DNA of 24,959 bases from Reclinomonas americana ATCC 50394 (lineage: Eukaryota > Jakobida > Jakobea > Jakobida). The position numbers were made by a program, and so were the translations under genes. Below, piece by piece: positions 16,682 to 24,959 of the stretch (the stretch's first letter is position 1; every line of letters starts with the position of its first letter). The DNA lies in contig PS015770.1 of NCBI GenBank assembly GCA_048213135.1, positions 1-24,959 of the forward strand, in the 5' to 3' direction. The notes under the pieces were generated by a model. The model searched no databases, was not told the origin of the DNA, and saw only the letters and a list, made by a program, of their open reading frames with translations.

Positions 16682-16704
16682 CAAAGCGGGCCGGGCCCGC
16701 TTTG
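16682..16704. repeat. Inverted repeat 1 (11-bp arms, 1-nt centre)
   Basis: The 11-nt arm CAAAGCGGGCC is followed by its exact reverse complement after one base. In RNA it could fold as a 10-bp stem with a 3-nt loop. First of three near-perfect palindromes within 87 bp. Confidence 0.85.
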
Positions 16705-16705
16705 T

Positions 16706-16720
16706 CAGAAATTATTTCTG
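16706..16720. repeat. Inverted repeat 2 (7-bp arms, 1-nt centre)
   Basis: CAGAAAT, one base, ATTTCTG. It starts one base after inverted repeat 1 ends. AT-rich, so it would be a weak stem, but the symmetry is exact. Confidence 0.8.
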
Positions 16721-16745
16721 GATGCGTGGCTCGCGCGCGGCAAAA

Positions 16746-16768
16746 TGGCACAAATATGATTTGTGCCA
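16746..16768. repeat. Inverted repeat 3 (10-bp arms, 3-nt loop)
   Basis: TGGCACAAAT, ATG, ATTTGTGCCA: ten perfect pairs with a 3-nt loop, 26 bp after inverted repeat 2. Confidence 0.85.
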
Positions 16769-16949
16769 ATTGAATTTCGTGATACTTGTGATTTTCCTTG
16801 TGACTCCCGGAGCACTGGTGAGCCGCCTCGGCCAACAGAGAGAGAAGAGGGAGGAGGGAGTAGGAGGGAGACAGATAGACAGAGAGAGGAGCAGGGGAAG
16901 AAGTCTGTGTTTGTCTGTTTTCTTGAGTGCACCACTCGTCGGTTGTGTC

Positions 16950-17150
16950 ATGTCCAACTCACCACGCACAGCACACTCTCTCGCCTTGTGCCTCTCCGTG
17001 CTGTTCCTTTGCGTCGCGGCGCTGCTCGCCGCAACGTGCACGTTTGTTGGTCTCTTGGGAAGTGCGCACATGCCTTGGGGTGTTCGCCATTTTCCTCACG
17101 CACAACTCTTCTTCTCGCACCCCACAAAAACAAACACACACGCACTGTGA
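16950..17150 (+). CDS. Possible small ORF with a hydrophobic N terminus, upstream of Ras
   Basis: ATG to TGA, 66 codons. After MSNSPRTAHS comes a run of about 23 mostly hydrophobic residues (LALCLSVLFLCVAALLAATC), like a signal peptide or single membrane helix, then a short His/Thr-rich tail. It ends 64 bp before the Ras start, so it may be an upstream ORF in the Ras leader, a small secreted or membrane peptide, or chance. Pyrimidine-rich DNA easily yields Leu/Ala/Val runs, which lowers confidence. No homologue recognised. Confidence 0.25.
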   Translation: MSNSPRTAHSLALCLSVLFLCVAALLAATCTFVGLLGSAHMPWGVRHFPHAQLFFSHPTKTNTHAL

Positions 17151-17213
17151 CCAGCAGTGTGCTCACCTCCGTTGTGTTGGTGTGGCACAGATTTTCGTCG
17201 CCTACAGCAGCAA

Positions 17214-18563
17214 ATGACTGAGTACAAGTTGGTGAGTCCTCACGCCATCCGCGTGTGTGTGTGCTTGTGTTTGTGTTTGTGTGCGTGCGTACAGTGAAGA
17301 GCAGAAGATCCATGTGTGTGTGCGTGTCAACAGAGGCGTCTTGTGTTTGTTGTTTTGTTNNNNNNNNNNNNNNNNNNNNNNNNNNNNNNNNNNNNNNNNN
17401 NNNNNNNNNNNNNNNNNNNNNNNNNNNNNNNNNNNNNNNNNNNNNNNNNNNNNNNNNNNNNNNNNNNNNNNNNNNNNNNNNNNNNNNNNNNNNNNNNNNN
17501 NNNNNNNNNNNNNNNNNNNNNNNNNNNNNNNNNNNNNNNNNNNNNNNNNNNNNNNNNNNNNNNNNNNNNNNNNNNNNNNNNNNNNNNTGTGTGTGTGTTT
17601 TTCCGCTGTCTGTCTGCCACTCTTCCTCTTATCGTCCACGCACTCCCAACTCCCCTTCTTACACATCGTCGTGTTCATTTTTCCCGCGCAGGTGGTTGTC
17701 GGTGGTGGTGGTGTGGGCAAGTCGGCGCTGACGATTCAGCTGATCCAGAACCACTTCATTGAGGGTGCGACCGTATTTGTGTGTTTCTCCGCTCTCTCTT
17801 TCTTTTCACTCCCTGCTCACACTTGCGCGTGTTTGTGTGTGTCTCTCTTTCTATCACAGACTACGATCCCACCATTGAGGACTCGTACCGCAAGCAGTGC
17901 GTCTTCTCGCGTCGCATCTTTTCGTTTGTGTTTTTCATGGTAACTCATTTGCGTCGAAAAACAGGATCACAATCGATGAGGAGACGTGCTTCCTCGACAT
18001 TCTGGACACGGCCGGCCAAGAAGAGTACTCGGCGCTGCGCGACCAGTTGCGTGTTGTGTGTGTGTCAGTTTACTCTGTTTTTTGCTGTGCATTGTGGCTG
18101 ACGGAGATTATCCACACGTGTACAGGTACATGCGATCTGGCCAGGGCTTCCTGTGCGTCTACTCGATCACCGAGCGCAAGTCGTTCGAGGAGATCACCAC
18201 GTTCCGCGATCAAATTCTGCGTGTGAAGGATGCCGATCAAGTGCCGATGGTGCTGGTGGGCAACAAGTGCGATCTCGAAAAGGACCGCAAGATTACCTCG
18301 TTCGAGGGCCAGCAACTGGCCAAGACGGTGTGTATACCATCCTACCTTGCCCTCGGTTGTGTGTCTTGTTTTTTTGGCTGATGTCACGTGTGCCTCATCA
18401 GTTCGGCTGCCCGCACTTTGAGACGTCGGCCAAGACTCGCCTGAATGTGGAGCAGTGCTTCATGGAGCTCGTGCGCGAGATCCGCCGCGACAAGATCCGC
18501 ACCAGCGGTGACGCCAAGCCCGACAAGGGCAAGGCCAAGAAGGGTGGCTGCACGGTGCTGTAA
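17214..18563 (+). CDS. RAS: Ras GTPase (6 exons)
   Basis: Exons: 17214-17231, 17692-17764, 17860-17896, 17965-18045, 18126-18327, 18402-18563 (TAA); 190 residues, the usual Ras length. Small GTPase that relays receptor signals at the plasma membrane. Seen: MTEYKL; P-loop [11 protein letters not shown] with Gly at both the position-12 and position-13 equivalents; the canonical effector loop [29 protein letters not shown] (switch II, with the catalytic Gln); [13 protein letters not shown]; then a Lys-rich tail ending CTVL, a CaaX box. Leu at the last position predicts geranylgeranylation. The first exon encodes only six residues, and intron 1 contains an N gap. Two introns interrupt Gln codons (ca|g) exactly, which confirms the junctions. 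The tail has no second Cys for palmitoylation next to the CaaX box, so the poly-Lys stretch is the likely second membrane signal. Confidence 0.98.
17360..17587. other. Assembly gap (228 N) in Ras intron 1
   Basis: Run of N flanked by GT-rich sequence, entirely between Ras exons 1 and 2. No coding sequence of Ras is missing. Confidence 0.95.
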
Positions 18564-18750
18564 ATCACCAGCCCCGCTGTTGTTTTCCCTTTTTTTTCTG
18601 CACGCAGAAAGAAGAAGAAGAAGTGCGTTGCGTGCGTGCGTTTTGGCGTGCTGCGTGTGGTGGTAGAGGCTTAGTCGTGAACGAGAACCAAGTGTATGTT
18701 ATCAACATCGAAATCCATCAAATCGTCCATTGCTTCCTGTCGGTGTTTGA

Positions 18751-20835
18751 ATGGACGTGGAGGAGCGCAAGAAGCTGGCCAAGTTGATTAGCGAGGCCAC
18801 CAGCACTGGCGAGCGTGTCTTGTCGCACGAGCATCTGGCGGTGCGTTGCAGTTGTCTGCGACACATACATGTACACACACACGTGCGCAGTGCGTTCTCA
18901 TCGCCTCCGACGTATGCAAGTGCAGAGCATCAAGGCAGTCGCACGACAGTCACCGGCGCACGTGGAGGCGGCGGTGGACTTTGCTCTAGGGCAACTGCGC
19001 AAGGAGCACGCGCAGATCCGCCTGCTGGCCATGCGCCTCCTGGATGAGCTGTTTCGACGCAGTCGCTCCGCCCGTCTGCGCGTGCAGGAGGTCATTGAAG
19101 AGGTGGTGCGACTGTCGCTAGGTGAGTGGGAGAAGAAGGGAGAGGGGGAAGGGGCAAGAGGGTGGGTGTGACTGTCGAGTGTGACTTGGATGTGAGTAGG
19201 TTTTGATCGGCAACGACCGTGCCCGCTGCCGCCGCCCAAGTCGTGGGCCAAGGACCTGTATGAGTGCTCCGTACGTCTACTGCATGCGTGGCACAAAGAT
19301 CACGGACAGCAGCTGCCGCGGGTGCGTGCACCGGTGATTGCAATAGTGAGTTGACTTGTCTTGTTGAAGTGCTGCTGCTGTGCAGTTGTCGGTCACCTAC
19401 TGCTTCCTGCGTGATACGGTGCGGGTGGACTTTGTGTCGGGCACGATACCGACAGCCAGCGCGGCCGAGGAACAACGGCGGCGAGGCGTACGGCACGAAA
19501 TGTCGCGCATGAAATGCCTGGAACACTGCCGGGAAGTGGACGACGAGCTGCCTGGAATGCTGGCCGTGCTGGAATCGATGGTGCGTATGTGAACTCCACC
19601 TCCCATTGACAAGCACTCATCCAGCATCATCGTTGGCGCAGCAAACATGTTTCGACTTGCTGAACGCGCCGACATCGCCGTCGGTCGCCGCCAGTCGCAT
19701 ACACTTTGATGTTGCGATTGCACAGTCGCCGCCGGAGAGGGTGGCCACGGCGGCCGACGATGTCGACAAGGACGCGGAGCAGGTGATGCGTGAAATCGGT
19801 TTGCTGGTGGCATCGCCCACGGATCGTGACGCTGAGCCGCCACCACTGGCGACTGTCAGCAGTCCGGGAGCGGACTCGACCGGGAACGATGCAGTGTTGG
19901 ATGCACTGCGAGATCACTGGAAGGCGCTCGTGCACACGATCGAACCCAAGTTGCGCCAGTGGATGAATGCGTTCCTGGGATTCTTGCCCGGACCGTCCGC
20001 CGCCGCCGAGTCGACAGAAGACGCAGCGGTGCAAATCGTGCGCACTCACCTCGCGCCCGTCATGGACGCGTTGCACGGCGCCGAACGACAGAAGGAACGC
20101 TGTGCAATGATTCGCCTCTTTGATCCCGCCGAGGCCAGTCACAGCAAGAGCAGCGGACAGGCATTGCAGGCAGCGGCGACTGCAGAAGACGATGACGATG
20201 ACGACGACGACGACAGTGATGACGAGGATGATGACTTTGAGGAGGTGCCGACTGACGGTGAGGAGGCGAAGCCTGTTGTGACTGCTCGCTCCCAGCCTCC
20301 ACCACCACCGCCACCACCGCCGCCGCCAGCACCCGCCACCACAACCACTGCTGGCAAGCGAAGGCGCACAGCAGGTGCGGATGACGGTGAAGATGGTGAA
20401 GGTGGTGGTGGTGGTGGTAGTCTTGGACGTGGATGGCAACCTCCTCGGGTGCCGCTGGCAGTGCCCGAGGCGTTGCGCACACTACAGCAGCACCGGCAGC
20501 AGGTGGCTGCGACGGGTGGTGCGATTATTCCCGAGTGTCGTGACGACGACGACTCACTGCTGGCGGAAGCCCCGGCACTGGCGTCCTTCCGTGCCGCTGT
20601 GCATCCGCAATCAATGGCAGTGGCAACGACGACGACGGTGGCACCCGATGTGGACACTCGCGGGTTTGAGTCGGTGCGCGACAAGGCGAAAGAGGAGGAC
20701 CAGGGACCGCCGCGCAAGCGTCGCAAGACAAAGGCGAAGAAGCCGCAGACGGCGCTGGTGGATCTCCGCGTTTTGCGCCGTCGCCAGCTGAGGAAGGAGT
20801 TGTTGTTGGATGGCCAGCCACCGTCGCCAGAGTGA
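18751..20835 (+). CDS. UVSSA: UVSSA-like transcription-coupled repair scaffold (5 exons)
   Basis: Exons: 18751-18840, 18926-19121, 19200-19321, 19386-19580, 19642-20835 (TGA); 598 residues against about 709 in human. UVSSA binds stalled RNA polymerase II with CSA/CSB and recruits TFIIH and USP7 (family knowledge). Seen: KKLAKLISEATSTGE; the VHS-like helices with LRKEHAQIRLLAMRLLDELF, RSRSARLRV and VVRLSLG; CPLPPPKSWAKDL; LSVTYCFLRDTVRVDF; and ESMQTCFDLLNAP, each with a counterpart in human UVSSA. Exon 5 holds an acidic run followed by DFEEVPTDGEE, like the DFVEVP region of UVSSA that binds TFIIH, then a polyproline run and a basic tail RKRRKTKAKK. Odd: the C-terminal Cys-containing zinc-binding segment (DUF2043) is not visible. 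Stop lies 79 bp from the convergent neighbour's stop. Confidence 0.85.
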
Positions 20836-20914
20836 GCAAAGGGATGCAAGCAAACACGACGCCATTTGCGGTACATTTTTTCTGTGCATGGAAGGAGGAG
20901 GAGAAGAGACATTG

Positions 20915-22065
20915 TCAGATCTCCAGCTCTTCCTGCCCCAGTGGCTGATAACTTGTCATGGCTGTGGTGGAACAATGTGTGAGCAAAGTGCGCTGCGGTG
21001 ACTCTCGACATGGCGCATTCAACCACACACCTCGTTTGAGTTCTCGATAGAAGAGCCAGACGTAGTAGATCAGCACCGCCTTTTGTTGTTATCGTACCGT
21101 GAGATGAGTGAAATGAAAAGAGGAGAGTGTGATGCGATGGGTGAACCGCACCTGTGCAAGTGTATCCACCGTCCATGCCAACAACACGGTCCAAGGCCGT
21201 TTCATCGCCAAGAACACAATCACCATGACGGCGCTGATGGCACAATCGACAATGTTGCCGACAAAATACTGCGCAGAGGGTTTTCTTTTCTTCAGCGATC
21301 GACGCCCTCTCCCCTTCTGAGCAAGCGTGCACGACAAACCCAAAACGTCAGCTTGGCCGACAGATTCTTCGCCCCAAAGTAACCGAGGAAGCCGAGAGGT
21401 AGTTTGAGCAGGTTCCACCACATGCTGAACACGACAAAGGCCAGCGACAACACCTGTTCCGCACACCGGTGAGATACACGCCAGAGGACGACGACGACGA
21501 CGGGAGGAGAAGAAAGGACGCAACAATGTCGGCCAGGGCGAGCACAATCACCGTGCGACCCATGTGCATGAGGACTTCGTAGTGCTGCGTGTCAAGCGAC
21601 ACGGTCACCGGCTGATGATGCGCACCAGCTGCGATCTCCGGCTCTGCGACACCCTCGTTTGTCAACTCCACACGCTCGTCTCTCTCACACACTCACGCGT
21701 GGCACACGAACCAGAGACGAGCAAGTGCGTCGGTTTGCGCGTTCCCTTGACCACTGCGCGCGATGGTGAACTGGAGAGAGGCGACGACGACGATGATGAT
21801 GATGACGCGTGACCAACGCGAGCACCGCCGCTGCCACCACCGCCGCCACCACCGCCATTCTCCGACGATAGGAAGCCCGTGAAGTTGAGCAGAGACCGTG
21901 GTTGCCCGCCGCCTACACGTTGAACGGATTTGAGCAGCACGCGAACTCACACACGCACACATTGACGATCGCTTTCTCTCTTTCTCTCTCACACACACGG
22001 AAGGAGGGAAAGAAAGGGCGAAAGACACACAGAAGAGAGAACACGCCACCCAAGAACGCACTCAT
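20915..22065 (-). CDS. Small multi-pass membrane protein, family unknown (7 exons)
   Basis: Minus-strand exons: 22065-22029, 21945-21697, 21643-21525, 21453-21340, 21268-21152, 21079-21029, 20944-20915 (TGA); total 717 nt, 238 residues, all phases consistent. N terminus MSAFLGGVFSLLFRVLLK is hydrophobic or amphipathic, followed by a Gly/Ser low-complexity linker. Then come probable membrane helices: TVIVLALADIVLSLAFVVFS, NIVDCAISAVMVIVFLAM, a shorter PWTVLLAWTVDTLA, and AVLIYYVWLFY before basic RELKRG and the tail PLGQEELEI. I recognise no family. The exon 1/2 junction (donor 22028) and exon 4 end (donor 21339) were chosen by phase and are the least certain. It shares an upstream region with the EFHC-like gene. 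Confidence 0.65.
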
Positions 22066-22356
22066 GATGTTGTGATTGTCACAGAGATGCGATAACGCGA
22101 GGTGGTCCACACGTGCACACGCACACGCAGGTACGGAGCGCTGAGAGGGAGAGAGAGAGAGACGGAGAGACAGGTGGCGGGCACGTGCGATGGGACAGAG
22201 ACAGTTTGGTGATGCATAGGGCTCGCGGCCGTTTCCGTAGACTCACACAGTTTTCGCTGTTCATCGTTGCGCCGAGTTTACCCCGCTTGTCTCTCTCCTT
22301 TTTCCCCTCTGTGCGTGTGCACGTGCGTGCTCTTTCTCCCTTTGTGCTCTGCGTGT
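22066..22356. promoter_or_regulatory. Divergent upstream region between the membrane-protein and EFHC-like genes
   Basis: 291 bp up to the gap, with CA-rich (22110-22130) and GA-rich (22147-22170) tracts. Frames here stay open but show no EFHC-like motif, so the first EFHC exon is probably in the gap. Confidence 0.45.
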
Positions 22357-23168
22357 NNNNNNNNNNNNNNNNNNNNNNNNNNNNNNNNNNNNNNNNNNNN
22401 NNNNNNNNNNNNNNNNNNNNNNNNNNNNNNNNNNNNNNNNNNNNNNNNNNNNNNNNNNNNNNNNNNNNNNNNNNNNNNNNNNNNNNNNNNNNNNNNNNNN
22501 NNNNNNNNNNNNNNNNNNNNNNNNNNNNNNNNNNNNNNNNNNNNNNNNNNNNNNNNNNNNNNNNNNNNNNNNNNNNNNNNNNNNNNNNNNNNNNNNNNNN
22601 NNNNNNNNNNNNNNNNNNNNNNNNNNNNNNNNNNNNNNNNNNNNNNNNNNNNNNNNNNNNNNNNNNNNNNNNNNNNNNNNNNNNNNNNNNNNNNNNNNNN
22701 NNNNNNNNNNNNNNNNNNNNNNNNNNNNNNNNNNNNNNNNNNNNNNNNNNNNNNNNNNNNNNNNNNNNNNNNNNNNNNNNNNNNNNNNNNNNNNNNNNNN
22801 NNNNNNNNNNNNNNNNNNNNNNNNNNNNNNNNNNNNNNNNNNNNNNNNNNNNNNNNNNNNNNNNNNNNNNNNNNNNNNNNNNNNNNNNNNNNNNNNNNNN
22901 NNNNNNNNNNNNNNNNNNNNNNNNNNNNNNNNNNNNNNNNNNNNNNNNNNNNNNNNNNNNNNNNNNNNNNNNNNNNNNNNNNNNNNNNNNNNNNNNNNNN
23001 NNNNNNNNNNNNNNNNNNNNNNNNNNNNNNNNNNNNNNNNNNNNNNNNNNNNNNNNNNNNNNNNNNNNNNNNNNNNNNNNNNNNNNNNNNNNNNNNNNNN
23101 NNNNNNNNNNNNNNNNNNNNNNNNNNNNNNNNNNNNNNNNNNNNNNNNNNNNNNNNNNNNNNNNNNNN
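22357..23168. other. Assembly gap (812 N) upstream of the EFHC-like exons
   Basis: Run of N that most likely contains the start codon and first exon(s) of the EFHC-like gene, because the frame after the gap is already coding. Confidence 0.95.
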
Positions 23169-24951
23169 CATTCGCCCGCGCCACACTCTCTGCCTTCCCT
23201 ACCGGCACCAGCACGTATCGCGATCTGCACGGTACGGTCGAGAGCGCTGCGGCGGGTGCCAGCGGCTCGCGACCGCGCTGGATGGAGCACGAGAAGAAGG
23301 TGCTGCGCTTCTACGCCTTCTTCAAGGAGGGTGTGCATGAGAGCAACTTCGAGAACGAGCGCGTGCGCAAGTGCATCATCCACTATTACCTCGAGGACGG
23401 CACCGTCATGGTCAGCGAGCCCAAGGTCGACAACTCCGGCATTCCGCAGGGCGCACTGCTGAAGCGCAACAAGGTGCCCCACCCCGACCCATCCGAGGGC
23501 TACATCTCCGACCAGCACCTCAACGTCGGCGAGGATGTCACCCTGTGGGGCAAGCGCATGCACATTTACGATTGCGATGCGTTTACTCGGGTGAGTGTTT
23601 CAAACAGTGCGCTTCTTCTCGAGCCGCACACTCGCTCACCACCATTCGTTGCGCAGGACGAGCTCGAGTCACAGGGCCGCTCGGTCGCCGAGCCAGAGGA
23701 TTCGCCGGCCGACCAGTACACCACTCTGCGCCAGTCTCGCGCGCCCGGTGGCCCGAAGCAGCCGTCGGATGTGCACGAACTGAAGCGTTTCCTGGAGATC
23801 TCGCATCACGGCCGTGGTTCGGCGCCGACGCAGCACGAGAAGGTCGGGTGCCAGAAGTTCCTCGAGCACGACCGCAAGGTTCTGCGTTTCCGCGCCGTGT
23901 GGGACGATCGTAGCACGCTGTACGGCCAACTGCGTTTCCTGGTTGCGTTTTCTTCCCTGTCCTGGCTTCTCATGTTCACGTCACTCACTTTTTTCCTTCG
24001 CGCGCTGCAGACGTTCTACTACTTCCTGTCAGACGACACGATCGAGGTCACGGAGCTGGTGGAGCAGAACTCGGGCTTCGATCCGTTCACCGTCTTCACT
24101 CGCCGTTCGCGTGTTCCGCGCACGTTCCGCGGACTCACCGACACACACTCGGGCGACTACATCACCGATGCCGACTTGCGCATCGGCGCCATGGTCAACC
24201 TGTACGGTCGCGAAGTGCTGCTGTTTCGTCCACCGCGACCTTTCCACCTCCATCCGTCGATTGATTTTTTCGCGACTGACACTCATCGGCGCACAGGGTG
24301 GACTGCGACGAGTACACGCAGGACTACTACCGCGAGAAGTACGGCATTGACGACTTTACCCCGATCCGCCTGGAGGTGGAGTCGGCCGAGACCTCGCAGT
24401 TGGTGAGTGCAATTGTGGGCCACGTCATTTGATATTGTGCGCACTCACACAACTGTTCGTGGTCAGTCGCCGCCGCCGTACAACGGGTTTGGCACGGAGG
24501 AGGACTCGCTGCAGTCGTGGAAGCACTTGGTGCTCAAGCCACCGAAGAAGGACGTCAAGGTTTGCGCGTGTGACGACGCACGCGCACTTTCGCAACCACT
24601 TCGAAGCACTCACACTCTCTCGTTCGCAGAGGATGATGGCCAACGAGAAGATCAACCTGCGCTTCCGCGCCAAGATGGCCACCACTCGACCGGAGGATCG
24701 CGACCGTGTGTTCCTCATCACGTTCTTCACCGCCGACGACACCCTCACCATCTACGAGCCACCACAGCGGTGAGTTTTGGTGCCTGTTGTATCAATTGGT
24801 TTGTGCTGACACTGCTTTGGTGATCGTGCAGCAACTCTGGCATCATTGGCGGCAAGTTCCTCGAGCGCCGCAAGGTGAAGAAGAACGCCGACGAGTGGTA
24901 CGGCGCGCCGGACTTTGTCGTAGGCGCCCAGCTGACGATCCACGGACACTG
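23169..24951 (+). CDS. EFHC1/EFHC2 (RIB72-like) DM10-domain flagellar protein (partial at both ends)
   Basis: Exons: gap-23590, 23657-23941, 24011-24222, 24297-24402, 24467-24559, 24630-24769, 24832-24951, continuing past the window through the donor at 24952. EFHC proteins carry three DM10 domains and, in most members, a C-terminal EF-hand; RIB72 lies inside ciliary doublet microtubules (family knowledge). DM10-1: KKVLRFYAFFKE, YYLEDGTVMVSEP, NSGIPQGALLKRNKVP, WGKRMHIYDCDAFTR. DM10-2: RKVLRFRAVWDD, DDTIEVTE, NLYGREVLLVDCDEYTQDYY, rebuilt across the intron at 24223. Linker PPPYNGFGTEEDS, a family hallmark, then PPKKDVK. DM10-3: INLRFRAKM, DDTLTIYEPPQRNSGIIGGK, ending at IHGHW. An EF-hand, if present, lies outside. 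A flagellum or cilium in this organism is a fair inference. Confidence 0.95.
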
Positions 24952-24959
24952 GTGAGCCC

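Noticed and set aside
20139-21332. 397-codon open frame on the minus strand
   Set aside because: Its Ser, Gly and Pro runs are the complement of the UVSSA acidic and polyproline codons. It overlaps two convergent genes and has no family motif.
1-24959. CRISPR array, bacterial operon, tRNA or rRNA genes
   Set aside because: No spaced direct repeats, no cloverleaf with a TTCGA-type arm and no rRNA core sequence were recognised. The genes are spliced eukaryotic genes.

Overview
This window is nuclear DNA from a compact, intron-rich, GC-rich eukaryotic genome, most likely a unicellular flagellate. The evidence is spliceosomal introns (mostly 60-100 nt) in every full gene, a cilium/flagellum protein with DM10 domains, a kinesin-3, a classical Ras, an Ariadne-type RBR ubiquitin ligase, a peroxin and a UVSSA-like repair factor. 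The gene set fits opisthokont-related protists, but the sequence alone does not fix the lineage. Five runs of N (4129-4229, 5123-5546, 12936-13786, 17360-17587, 22357-23168) are assembly gaps. Low-complexity GT, GA and CT tracts fill many introns and spacers.

Eleven genes were assembled exon by exon from frame, splice phase and family motifs. Left to right: D-cysteine desulfhydrase-like enzyme (+, 5' end outside); E1/ThiF-like adenylyltransferase (-); secreted lipocalin-like protein (+, 3' end lost in a gap); kinesin-3 of the KIF1/UNC-104 type ending in a CaaX box (+); PEX19 (-); Ariadne-type RBR E3 ligase (+); RMND1/DUF155 mitochondrial membrane protein (-); Ras GTPase (+); UVSSA-like protein (+); small multi-pass membrane protein of unknown family (-); EFHC1/2-like DM10 protein (+, runs off the right edge). 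Genes sit head-to-head over short shared upstream regions or tail-to-tail over as little as 79 bp.

The genes do not form one pathway. Shared themes are protein prenylation (kinesin, PEX19 and Ras all end in CaaX boxes), flagellum and transport (kinesin-3, EFHC), organelle biogenesis (PEX19, RMND1) and ubiquitin-type chemistry (E1-like, RBR, UVSSA). The longest stretch without a confident gene, about 16.12-17.21 kb, differs in composition from its surroundings. It holds a TATA-like box, three tightly spaced inverted repeats, broken coding-like frames on the minus strand and a small hydrophobic ORF upstream of Ras.

The most notable points are the probable prenylated kinesin-3 without a PH domain, a GC-AG intron supported by family alignment, a 31-nt intron or frameshift in the RMND1 gene, a UVSSA-like protein lacking the C-terminal zinc-binding region, and the palindrome cluster upstream of Ras.
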